The position numbers were made by a program, and so were the translations under genes. Below the pieces are notes generated by a model. That model did no database searches and was not told the origin of the DNA. It saw only the letters and a list, made by a program, of their open reading frames with translations. Below are positions 37,681 through 48,376 of a DNA stretch of 64,000 bases, piece after piece (within the stretch, counting starts at the first letter, position 1; each line of letters begins with the position of its first letter). Source of the stretch: Acanthococcus lagerstroemiae (lineage: Eukaryota > Arthropoda > Insecta > Hemiptera > Eriococcidae). The stretch is from contig CM063106.1 of the NCBI GenBank assembly GCA_031841125.1, positions 3,596,001-3,660,000 on the forward strand, written 5' to 3'.

Positions 37681-37748
37681 GTTATTATTATTATTGTTGT
37701 TGTTGTTGTTGTGTTGTGTTTTTTTGTTGTTTTTTTTGGGGGGGGGGG
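37681..37748. repeat. (ATT)n/(GTT)n followed by T and G runs
   Basis: A low-complexity stretch: TTA units, TTG units, T runs, then an 11-base G run (37738-37748). Confidence 0.9.
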
Positions 37749-38283
37749 AGTTACATCTGAAAAGTTGTTAATTGTTCTTTGAAAAGAACAGAAAACTGCA
37801 TTATAAGCGTTACCCGTTAGAAGACTTGTTCGCCCATTGGAAGACTTATTCCTTCGTTAATGAAAATATTTGATTCGCTTATCCGAGGTGTGAAAAGGGA
37901 AGCCACATTGAGAATTTTAATTCTGAAATAGATATTTTTGCCTAATAAATGCGTAATTTTCCCATCTGTTAAATGAATTATTTGTTTATTTAGCCTGCAA
38001 TTTTCTTTATGGGAGAGATAATGTCCGGGATTTGTTCTCCTGAAAAAATGTTCCCGAGTTCGTATTATTTACCTCAATTCGGGGAAGAAGGGAGAAGATT
38101 TCATAATGATTTATCGGCTGTGGGACGGGGCGACTCTCACATCGATACGGCCGTAGGCCTGCAGATCTTTCATCGTTTCTTAGTCCACTTCTGCCCTTGT
38201 CCCAGTGTTGAGAATTCTGACCGATTCGTATAAGTGAGGGAAATTTGTGTAATGTTTTTTCGTTCAGTATATTGGTGTACCTA

Positions 38284-39628
38284 CAAGGTGTCTACAGGTT
38301 TGGAAAATTTGGAAAGTTTGGAAAAAGTCAGGAATGTGGAAAGTAGGTCAGGAAGTTTGTAAATAGTCAGGAAATTCAACAATATTTTAAAGAAGTTTGG
38401 AATTTTTCATCTCATTGGTAAAGTTTTACAGAATGAAACTCTTGAAAAAATATAATTCATACCTTGGTTCATCGCTTTGTTTGTTTGTATGTATATGTTA
38501 CGGTCGAAGTAGATAATTGCAACATTTTGCATAATGCCCCTTTTTTGGATATTCTGTATAATGCCCGAGGCCTAACGGTCATTGTGATGAATCAGTGCAT
38601 GTTATTTCATACAGAATCAGGTTCCATATAAGAAAGTATGTTTTTACATGAAATTGGCAGCCTTAGTGTTGAGGAACAGTGTAACAGTATTTCTTTCTTC
38701 CATATGTCTGTGTATAACAGTAGGTATTTCTTAATTCCATACGCCTGTGTACTGCTGTGCATGAAATGTTGACATTTTGATATGCCCGGTGTACGCTAAT
38801 TTTGATAAAACTGTAGTTTATACGTTGTACCAAAAGATTTTCAGATCCATTATTCAGAAAACTCTGGATTTTTTTCCAAGCTAAATGATTACCCTATCAA
38901 CTTTTTGGTAGTGTTACACTGTGTCCAGATACTAGGGTACAGTGTAACAAAAAAGTACATGGATAAAATAATTTCTAGATTCTTGAGGTTTTAATATTTT
39001 CAGGCGATAATAACACCAAAATGTAGCCAAAGGCTGTATCGTTCAGGTGAGGTGTTGAAATCTGAATCGAAAATTAATTAGTAGTCCAAAGATCAAAATG
39101 GACGAAAAGTGTTACACTTCTACGTGAGGTTAAGAAAGCCAAAGAGAATTTGCAAAATGCGACCTGTAAAAAAGAGCCTGCACCTTATTCATTAGTGAAG
39201 AAGTACGTCGTGAACATTGCTGGACAAGAAAGTAGACTTACTTGATTTTTTGTTTTGGTTTTGTACATCAGTGTTTTCTGATTTTAATTTCATTCGATTT
39301 TTACGTGTACATGGACCAATTTTTACTGGACGTTTTATAAAATGACTGGTCATTGTGTAGATTGACAAAGGCATTCTACACAATGTCAATTTCTCTTATA
39401 GACATTATATAGAATGGCCGGGCAATATGTAAAATGACCAATTATTTACTTTGACGTCTTCCTAATGCTTTCACCCTAAAATCAACTTCCAATTTCAGTT
39501 CATTTTAACCATAGCGTCTAGTAGTATAAACATAAATATATATTGTCTATACTGTAAAGGTTTAAAGAAGAGGAAAAAAAAGTTCGGAAAAAGTGAGGAA
39601 TTTTTATTTTTATATTCTTGTAGACACC
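38284..39628. mobile_element. GGTGTCTACA family (copy B), interrupted
   Basis: The left end CAAGGTGTCTACA (38284-38296) and right end TGTAGACACC (39619-39628) match copy A at 3308-3643, as do the adjacent ~110 bp on the left and ~170 bp on the right. The family interior is split by an insertion (38503-39455). Flanks TGTACCTA and ATGACCTA share only the last five bases, so a target duplication is uncertain. Confidence 0.75.
38503..39455. mobile_element. 953-bp inverted-repeat element nested in copy B
   Basis: The left end GTCGAAGTAGATAATTG with CATTTTGCATAATGCCC matches the complement of the right end, GTCAAAGTAAATAATTG with CATTTTACATATTGCCC, giving ~38-bp imperfect inverted repeats. A CATT(T/C)TG(C/T)ATAATGCC-like motif is repeated at least twice on the left and three times inverted on the right. 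The interior has one short open stretch on the plus strand (about 39130-39240, Lys/Glu-rich, unrecognised) and a TGTTACACT/AGTGTAACA palindromic motif near 38910-38950. No transposase domain was recognised and the family is unknown to me. Confidence 0.6.
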
Positions 39629-39636
39629 ATGACCTA

Positions 39637-41064
39637 CGTGTTGGTAACATACTATTGACGTAGTGCGTTTAAAATGTGTATATTTTAATCGCATTATTTG
39701 GTTATCGGTATTCAGGTTTGTCGGAAACAATGTGCGGCGACTTCGGTCGAGAAGTCGGATTTGTAAGGGTGCGCCGTAACGCCGTCCTCCCGTATTCACA
39801 TTCACGTATCTGCGAAGCTTTCCCTGGCAGCGATATTAATTTTCTCTTTCGGTTCTCCGTATATATTTTTATATACCCGTACGTACACCATTTTTGTACG
39901 TGTTTTCTCGCTTCAGATTTATCCGCAGATTTATCTCCGTATATAGTCTCCGGTGGTATGTCCTATACAGTAACCAAAGATATTCTCTCGTTTACGCCAT
40001 CCACTCGTATACGTTAAGCCAACGAATGGCCGTGATACATGTGTTCCTCTCTCCAGGGAACAATGGCGTGCCAGCCAGTCTTTATTTTTTCATTCCGCTG
40101 CCTCTGTTAGCTTCGTCTATATCGAGGAAGCGAAAGAAGCCCCGGCGCTGTATGGGAGACCGGAGAAAAAGCATGAGAAGAAAAAACGTTTGGGAATAAT
40201 AAGCTCGGATGGAATCGAGGAAAATGCGAGATTGTACGTGGAAAAGCGATTACCGTCTCACCCACCAGATTGTACGCTAAAATATAAATAAATGAATCGT
40301 TAAGTCGTTTTCGGGCGATTTCGCTCCTTTTTCGTCTCCCGTTCATTGGAAAAGTTGAGAAGATTCGCTTCGTACTGTTTACCGCGTATTGTCTGCGTGT
40401 TCGGCTCACCGACGTGCTGTACCCGATTTTCAGCCCCAACAAGCTTTTTTATCCTTTCGCTCCTCGTCCACGACGTACTCAGATCTGATCTCCTGTATGG
40501 GTTAGGAGGAGAAGGCAACCCACATTTTCGACGGGCTGAATTTCAGCTAGGAGAAGGTGTGATGAACAAATTTTTCCTTCCGCTGGAAGGGGGAATGGTA
40601 AGCAAATCAAGTTTGGAATGCTACCTCCTCGTTGGTACATACGCTTACTCAGTAGCACGTACGTAATATCAGCACCTTCCGTACAGAAGATGGTGACCAT
40701 CATAGACCGAAGTTTGTGAAAGAAGTTCTAAACTCAATTTGTAGAGTGTCCTGCTTCTGGTTGGTAAATTGGAAGTATGTTGTAGTATTCGATGGAGAAA
40801 AAAAAACTTCAAGCGTACACATGTTGCTCATTCTCGATACTAAAGCGGCTGGAGGACCTGATAGTTGGAAAAACAGCGAATTTTTCGTCAGAATTTGGTA
40901 ACAAATTTTCATTCAGGAAAATGTTCGAGGGCAAGAACTAATAATGTAAGGAGAATACTGTAAAAACAGTGTGAACTAGTTCGTGCCTACCGTCAGTATT
41001 ACAGAGGCTGCGCAAGTTTGAAAATTTGAGCCGTAAAATATCAGCCAAAATCTTAGTTACATTA
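39637..41064. other. No supported gene; unassigned DNA
   Basis: Overlapping ORFs on both strands (39676-40017 plus, 40107-40442 minus, 40346-40666 plus) in a CpG-richer stretch. None has a recognisable domain, and all are mutually contradictory. Confidence 0.4.
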
Positions 41065-41420
41065 TTTTAGACTAATAAAGAGGCATTGAAAAACAAATGA
41101 ATAAATTAAATAAAACCCTGGAAGACTGAAGGTAGGAAGCTAAGAGCACCAACAGTACAAGATGGAGAGACGAAATTGTAAAATCTTTTGGAATCCTATG
41201 GGGAAGATTAGGAAGGGATAGGGGGTGGTGGAGAAGGATGATAAGAGCACATGCCCGTCTATGGGCGCGTTCGGTGGCGTGGGCACTCCTCGCACAACCG
41301 AACAAAACCGTGTAAATGGGGAAAAAAATTTTAGACTAATAATGAGGCATTGAAAAACAAATGAATAAATGAAATAAAACCCTCGAAGACTGAAGGTAGG
41401 AAGCTAATAGCACCAACAGT
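41065..41420 (+). repeat. Partial tandem duplication of a LINE 3' tail
   Basis: A 91-bp block at 41065-41155 recurs at 41329-41420 with few differences (period about 264 bp). The second copy lacks the downstream LINE coding tail and runs into unrelated DNA after CACCAACAG. Confidence 0.75.
41160..41315 (+). pseudogene. C-terminal tail of an RTE-like LINE protein
   Basis: A 51-codon frame without an ATG begins RWRDEIVKSFG and continues with GRDRGWWRRMIRAHARLW, ending at a stop at 41313-41315. The RWRD(D/E)I motif, then a W and a second WRR...A..RW block, is the usual C-terminal end of RTE/Craack-like LINE proteins. Upstream, a one-base frameshift separates it from GRKLRAPT, which fits the Gly/Arg-rich segment that normally precedes RWRDDI. 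It is a different subfamily from the copies at 24 and 25.9 kb, whose equivalent reads RWKDDI. It is non-functional. Confidence 0.75.
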
Positions 41421-41999
41421 TTTCATTCCATTTGCAAAGTTTTATTCAGAGTCAGTCTTGAAAATGCGCAAAATCCATTTTGCTTTACGAAAGTTTACTT
41501 TTAAGTCTTGGAATTCTGCCAAAATTTTGTTCAAATTTTCCAATTTCGAAATTTATTTTGTTCATTGATAACTGCTGCGTAGCATTTTGCTGAAGTTACC
41601 TATGCCGAGTACTTAGACAATAAAAAAAATGGTAAACGATATGCAGGTTGCCTATCTTCAGTTTTAGAGGGTTCAACTTTATGTCACTAAAAATGTGCCC
41701 AAATTTCCAAACTCAGGTAGCCCCTTCAATATTCAGTATAGGTAATCACTAGTTACATGTACGAGTATGTTTTTGTTGCATTTCTATTGTACTATCCGTT
41801 CCTGCCCGTGGAAAATTTTTTGAATAAAAACTTGCGATCAGATTCTTACGGACAGTTCACTGTTTTTCCTGTTTCAAATAAGCTTTGCAATCCACTTAGT
41901 TTTGAAAGTATGTCATATGTGCTCGTGAAGTTCGTTGTCTTTCTCAGCGAATACTAGAACATACCTCCAGCTAGCTTACCAAAACTGAGACACGCTATG
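41421..41999. other. No supported gene; unassigned AT-rich DNA
   Basis: Nothing recognisable beyond short chance ORFs. Confidence 0.5.
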
Positions 42000-42199
42000 T
42001 TTAGATCGTCTTGGGACGTCGGTCAGGAGGATGCCGATAGTAATATGTAACAAAATTTAGATAAACCTTAGTTTTGAACAACAATTTTATCATGGTAAAA
42101 AAAGAAAATTGGGTATGCACAGAGAAACGCATTGCAGCTAGCCCAAGCCCCCTTTCGCATCTCCGCTTTGGATTCGCGCTGTTTTGCCAGGGCCTCTTA

Positions 42200-43690
42200 T
42201 CACCCAGTATTAACCTGAAATTCGGGTGCACCACAGACGGACAGCACCTACCGTCACCCCTCGCCTCCTCGGCTTGGTACATGTAACGACACAGCAGTGT
42301 GGTGACGGCAAGTGAGCCCTGCCGCTGAGTTCGCCGTAGTTGCGGCAGCTCTAGGATGGCACAGAGTTGATTGTGCTCGGTGTGGGCCGAACTTTGTCCG
42401 TCGGCCCTCTGCCTCAACCAATCTGTCTGCATCTTCTTCGTATAATGATCGAGACACCGCTTCCACTCCTCTACATTTCCGGAACCAAGTTGTCCGGCGC
42501 AAGACCTATGCCTCGTGTTGCCGCCGGGATCTGTCGCTGTTACCGTCCCACGCCTCTCTGCTCCCAGGTCTCACACTCGAACAGGGTGTGCCAGGGATTG
42601 TCTTCCGCCTCTCGACCACAGCACGCGCGCACGGGGTTCGGCGCTGTCGCCATTCGATGTAAGTACGTGCCGAAACACCCATGGCCACTCTGGACTTGGG
42701 TCAGGTGGAAATTCAGTTCCCCATAGGAGACCTGCCTACCCATACATCGAGGTCGCGTATCAGCGCTCGGGGTCCACTCGCCCTTCGTCGACTGGGTGAG
42801 TGCGTCCTTCCACTTACGAAGCGTGGGACTGTTAGTTGTCCCGCTTGACTCGAAGTGTCAACCGTTTTGTTTTCGCTCTCTTCTTTGTACTGTATGCCTC
42901 CGCTGTTCCGCCGACCTTGAGTTCGATCGGTGATGTACACGCTCACACGCCTACTGCCTCCGAAGTAACGGTGCGATACGCACTGACATTGGTGTCTCAT
43001 TGCGGCTTTTCGGTGAATCTTATCCATCTCTGCTCTTCTGTACGGAATCTTGATGGCATCGGCAAATACTGGCGCCCCGTATAGGAGGGCCGACATGATG
43101 ACATTCGCGTACATTTTCGTTCTTCTTCTCTCTCGCCCCCCCCCTCCCGATCCGATATTAGACGGGACAGCTATCCGGCTACTCGATCCACCTTCTCAGC
43201 TACCCGTATAGTGTTCTCGGGACTGCTTCTTTCCGTCGAACCACAGCTTCAGGTATTTCAAGGCTGTATAAAGCTCAATCTCCAACTCGAAGGCATTGTA
43301 GTCCGATTGTGGCAAGCTGAAAGTGCTGAGGAACAACAACGTTCCGCGCTGTTGCATTCCAGCGAAGCCGCTGATGAAAGTGACTCTGACGACGATCCGG
43401 ACTAAACGCTGTACGGACGCGAACATGAGGTACCAACGAGTCTCTTGCTGCACGCGCTGATGCTGCACACCTCAATCTTTGATGCCCTCTCCATCTCTCT
43501 GCAAGTTTGCTCGTGATTTGGTCTTCGTTGCAAACAGCTTGGCGGAATTGCCGATGATACCTTGGATGGCACCGACACTGTGTGACACTAAAAAGAAGCC
43601 CGTAACCCGCTGTACAAGGTGGTTTCAAATCGAGTATGCGCAAGCTTTCAGCCACTGGACTCACCGACTAGCCTGGTGAGGAATCCAGGG
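42200..43690 (-). pseudogene. Degenerate R1-clade non-LTR retrotransposon (ORF2 3' half)
   Basis: Reading on the minus strand, in order: ALKYLKLWFDGK, matching the (V/L)KYLGVWLD motif after the RT palm (about 43255-43290); a frameshift, then RVAEKVDRVAG and LSRLI; MSALLYGAPVFADAI (about 43060-43110); a frameshift, then YRTVTSEAVGV; RALIRDLDVWV; GELNFHLTQ..SGHGCFGTYL; and a terminal zinc knuckle C-C-x8-H-x4-C in ACCGREAEDNPWHTLFEC (about 42570-42630). This order is diagnostic of R1-clade LINEs such as R1, TRAS and SART. At least four frameshifts or stops break it, and the endonuclease and catalytic YxDD region are missing or unrecognisable. The block is more GC-rich than its flanks, as expected for former coding DNA. 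Whether it was site-specific cannot be told. Confidence 0.85.
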
Positions 43691-43997
43691 GCATCTGCCC
43701 TATTCGCGTGAAATGGGCCCGCAACCCTCTAACAGTCTCGATTAGGTAACCGATGAACTTGAGTGAGAAGTCTCACCGACCAAGGAAAAAGAATCCGACC
43801 GCCGAAAGCAGCTTATGTTAGGTTCACACGTATAGTCTTTTGTCGTCTTGCTTGAATCAGAGTTGAATAATTATTGAAAATGAAGCCTCGTGCCATCTAA
43901 CTCGTTTAGTTCATGCACAACATCCGTTTTGCTGACGAGACTGTACGTTTGGACCCGGCCTTACTTGATGCACCCAAACAGCGGCGGTAATCCATTG
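43691..43997. other. No supported gene
   Basis: This may be more of the decayed R1-like element (upstream on the minus strand), but no motif could be recognised. Confidence 0.4.
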
Positions 43998-44169
43998 TTG
44001 GCTAGCAGTGGCGTAGCTAGGGGTTTTCCAAAGGGGGGGCAATAAGGTTTTCAAGGGAGAAAAAATCGAAAATTGAAATATTTTTTTTAAATCGCCGATA
44101 TTAGAGGACCTTGTAAAAATATTGGGGGGCGCTCGTCCCCCCCCCCCACGTTACGCCACTGTTGGCTAG
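43998..44169. mobile_element. hAT-type MITE (156 bp) with perfect 8-bp target duplication
   Basis: The element 44006-44161 begins CAGTGGCGTAGCTAGG and ends with the complement of CAGTGGCGTAACGTG. It is flanked by identical octamers TTGGCTAG at 43998-44005 and 44162-44169, the signature of hAT transposases. The interior is non-coding, with G and C runs (44033-44039 and 44137-44147). The intact duplication suggests it is among the youngest insertions in the window. Confidence 0.95.
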
Positions 44170-46522
44170 TAGAATATTGCTGTCCTGCCGGTGTTGGTTC
44201 TGGCAGACCTCACCTAACATTCTCGAGGAAAACCTGTAAAAAAAAAAAAAAAAAACAGTAGGGGTCATTTTGAAAAACTAGCACAGTAACGAATGTTTGT
44301 ATGACCACGAGTCAGAAAATGAAATTTTAAAGAAATTGAGCTTGAAATAATGAGACTAGTTTGTAATCACGAATCAGATAATGTGTGGCATAGCTATCCG
44401 TGATTACTTTTACTAATTTCATTTTTGCCAAGCATCATCGTGTTCTGCCTATATCTAATGCTGCAGAACAATGACTAAGTAGCCTGTAGTCTGGTTTACG
44501 TTCTGGTCTCATTTTTGATTTTCTGATAAAGGTTGAGCAATCCGCCCACCTATTGCAATACGGCAGAATTCGTTTTATTTAAATGATTAACGAGAGAAAA
44601 GGAGCAGAAGCGGGAAGCGAAGAAACCTTCCCAAAAAGTTGCATCAAAATCATTATGCCCTGCATTGAAGAAAAAAACATTGCGCCTGTTTATATGTCGT
44701 ATTTACACTCTCGCGCTCGTGCCGTTGAAAAGACTCTGGAAGAGTCGAGTTGTTTCAATTACAGTTTCATGATATGGTAATAAATGTAGATGTGTATTAT
44801 CCTCCATCCGGAAAGTTTATTAGTGTGCCGTTGAAAGACATCTGTATTCGTATTTCTCGACTTAATATTCTGTATTTCTCAACAAATGCGTCGTCTACTC
44901 TGCATTCCATTTATTCGCTCTTACCTCACTTCATATTCAATTAACTACTATCCCGGTATCGTCGCTAGAGCTTCAATCACTTATTGAAACATTTTACGAC
45001 GAGTTTCGGTAACTTTTTTGGTTTGTGAATTCGTTCGTGTGCGTGACTGCAATTCCTGTCCGAAAATCGTCGTGTTAAGTCAGTTGCGAACGATTTAGGG
45101 ACTCCGTGTTCGAAAGGTATTTGGATTTAAAAGAAAACGAGCAATGTTGAGTTGCAGTAATTAGAATGCTGAGGAGTTTCACAAAGAAAGTACTCTGTAA
45201 TGGTACCAGGGGGAGAGTGATGTCATCATCTCTTCTCGAAGAGTGCATTTTTACGAGTAGAGGCTTACTCGGAGCGATGAATGCTGAATGCTTCAAGTAC
45301 ACGTCCGCGAGAAACAGTTTCCATACGACGCCGAAGAATACGGAAAGAGAAAAAAAAAGGGGGACGTGGTACTATCCGCGAAAGCTTCCATTAAAAATCT
45401 CTGTACAGCTAATTCGATAGTGTTGGGTGCACCTATAAAAATCGAGATATCGTATGTGTTTGGAACGCTTCGTTAATCATGTGCGGTTTCGTTGGCTCTT
45501 TGAAACTGAAGTTGTTATTTCTGGGATCAGGATTTAATTACCGGAAAGTAACTTTGTGTTCCGTGTCTGAGGCTGTGTGTTAGGGGGGGGGGGGGTATTT
45601 AATTCCACCATGTACTCGCCAAATTTTCTTAGTTACCTTTAAACTTATTAAAGTTCAGTAATCTAATGTATGGTAACATGGATTCTCCAGCCCGTGTTCT
45701 AGACAGTTCAACGAATCAAAAGTTGAAATTGGAAGCAAGGAAGATTTTAGGTAAACTTATGTGCTGTGTATAATACATTGAGTGCAGAAATGCTACTCCA
45801 TGATATCGCATAATATGTAAGAACGCGGAAAAAACAACAAAAAAAGTTTCATCCAGCGTTCTTCTATTTACCGGGACCACGTCTGGAACTGTCACTAAAG
45901 TTTCTATGCATAAAATACGTTACCAGGAATGGTATACTCAGTTTCTAGGTTCTTGAAGAATTTTTGATAAATCGAAATGTTAGCACTCGACTCGACTATT
46001 TTTTTTTTTTTTTCGGTCGACGTACGTCGTAAGTGTGCTTTTTTTATTCCTTCCTCAAACCCGTACTTCTTGGTTCAAGTTGGTGAAAAATGGAAGAAAT
46101 AGGACAACTTTTGGTTTTCAAAGCAAAAATTGTTGGATGTATTCGAGTCGTAGAGAAACTGTCTCTGGATAGAAGAATAAAGAGAATACTTTGATAACGG
46201 GAAAAGTTTACTCGACAGGCGGATTTCATGCTGCTATACGCAGGAAAAAACTCGTGTTCGTAGTTACGTGGCAATTCACTTGTTTCAACAAAAAAGAAAA
46301 AAACTGTGTGCTTGTGAAATGAACTACAAGATACTACTCCTATTGCGTCTGTTAGAAGAGTTGGTAGAACTACGAGTAACACAGTGCATTTTTTTCATTT
46401 TCTGCTTGCTGGCTACTTTCTTGAATACCTGCAGCGTACACGCTACGCTTACTTTTTCCTTACTTAACGGGTAAATGAATTTTTGGGGCGATGTGCATAG
46501 TTAGGGCTACTAGATATTACAT
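44170..46522. other. No supported gene; unassigned DNA
   Basis: A poly(A) tract lies at about 44237-44254 and a 13-base G run at 45583-45595. Short ORFs on both strands show no domain. Confidence 0.45.
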
Positions 46523-46658
46523 GGGAGTATAATAATACGCCATCTTGATTCCAAAAGCGCCCGTCGATGCTGAATTGACTACGCGGTACGCTCCCCATAG
46601 GCGGATTCGGCATCGACGGGCGCTTACTGAAATCAAAATGGCGTATTATTATACCCCC
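46523..46658. mobile_element. Fold-back MITE (136 bp)
   Basis: The left arm (46523-46570) and inverted right arm (46610-46658) share GTATAATAATACGCCAT, TTGATT and AAGCGCCCGTCGATGC over about 48 bp with few mismatches. The loop is about 40 bp. It is non-coding, and the target duplication is not clear. Confidence 0.75.
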
Positions 46659-48340
46659 TCTGATCTAGGTAGGTGCTGTAGCATAGTACACGCATTGGAA
46701 AAGTAAACTGAATCTCGAAAGCCCAGCCGTTGAGACATTTGTCGGATACTCCTGTCTGAATTTATATAAACGGCTCAACCCATTGAGATTTTGATAGGAT
46801 TCGTAACCCGACTTTGCTAAGCTTCATTAAGAGATCAGTTAAATCTGTATTAAATTTGTTACAGCTTATTAGGACTCGTTCAGAATATTATGTTATAATT
46901 CACCGAAACCACGATGTGTTAGCATTGTTTTAACGATTAGTTTGAGAATGGTTGAGTCGAGACTGGTTGAGACTAATGCGCTTCAAAATACTGTTTAGAG
47001 TTGTTAAGATTGTAATAGGACTCGTTGAGCCTGACTAGGCTTACTTTCCTAGAGACTGAGCAATTTAATATCGTTAATACTTCACCAGAAGTTCAGTGAT
47101 TGTCGTTGATGCAAGAGGGCAGGAGAAGATGAAGTGAGTACTGTCGTATTCACGTCGTGGCCAGCTTACTGAACGTCGTGAAACACGTAGCTAGTAAGCG
47201 AACTGCGGTCGCACACTCTTCAGCACAGAGAAGGAAAACTCTACGTCCGGCGTCTGATACGGCACCTAGATTATGATGATTAGAAAACTAGAAGGATCGT
47301 TTGCTTAAAATTATAATTTTCATGGGAAATGGTGGGAAGTAAGATAAAATCATTACTTGTAGCACCTGTGGTAGCACCCTGTAAAATTCAAGTCGCTGGT
47401 TGGGGTCGAATTTGGGTTCGCCTAGATGACGTGTTACCGTTTAGTATAACGATTACAGGAGCGAATCGAGTCCTCCGCGGTAAAATATGTGTTGCATACG
47501 TGTGAAAACTAGGTGTCATAAAAAATGCGCTCGAATATTTCAAAGTGCTTTCAGTTTCTGCTAAGTCAGTGGCACCTACGTACCAGCAACGGTATCGAAA
47601 TGAAGCTTTGCACGAGTGAAACAATAATAGAGGCGGTGTCACTGGTTCTCTTGAAAAAGATATAGGTATTGTTTGCAAATCTGCCGTTTCTTAAGGGAAT
47701 TCGAAAAAGGTTACTCGAGATGAAGAGACAATCCTCAACTTCGTTGGCCTTAGTTTCAGATTCCGTGATGTTCATTTTCCGGTTTCTGTTTTAAGAGTAA
47801 CTCTTAGATGATTATGCGGTCTTGGTGGTAACCCATTTCGCTGTCTTGTAACGAGAGTTTTTGTTTCCACCGTACACAAATGTACTCAACTGGTGATTAG
47901 TGCGCCGAAAAAGACGATGACTGAGAACGTATATATTTTATCATTCGATTGATTTTTTATAACGAGTGTGCCACCTCTGTACTCGAATCCCGAGTATGCG
48001 AAATCAACGCTGACTGTTCTGGAGGAAAGGCGAGTGCAAAGACGAAAGAACCGAAACAAGTTAGGAGAAGGTGTCAGATACGCGTACGTATTGTTCCGTT
48101 CGAAATCATTTGCTTCGAGAATATAATGGAATTTTCGTGCACTCGTATTATAAATGCACAATACTACCGCGCAGTCTTTTCGAAGTAAACTAGATTCAGT
48201 CGCTTCTTAATTAAGGAACTTCCGAGTAAATGTTATTAAGCTGGCGCCGCGCGGCCTTAATTAAAGCGCATATCTATCTAATACCTATACGTGTAATATG
48301 TATTCTATTTCGAAGCTAACTTATTTCGCTTACCTGAAAT
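46659..48340. other. No supported gene; unassigned DNA
   Basis: 46940-47040 contains GGTTGAGACT- and GACTCGTTGAG-like words shared with 11420-11640. Just before the splice-like site at 48370, 48205-48265 carries two TTAATTAA homeodomain-type sites around a GC-rich GGCGCCGCGCGGCC core. This is enhancer-like but unproven. Confidence 0.4.
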
Positions 48341-48376
48341 TTTAACCAATTTTAACTTGTTCTGTTGCAGGTAAGT
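48341..48376 (+). other. Candidate recursive splice site (zero-length exon)
   Basis: The tract ACTTGTTCTGTTGCAG ends at 48370 and is followed at once by the consensus donor GTAAGT (48371-48376). TTAAC-type branch-point candidates lie 15-30 bases upstream. The arrangement Yn-NCAG/GTAAGT is the canonical ratchet-point motif of insect recursive splicing. It is the better of the two such sites in the window, and both are on the plus strand. Confidence 0.5.

Noticed and set aside
48328..48346. Minus-strand TTTCAG/GTAAGC near the plus-strand ratchet-like site
   Set aside because: The upstream sequence on the minus strand is poor in pyrimidines, so it is a weaker match than the plus-strand site.
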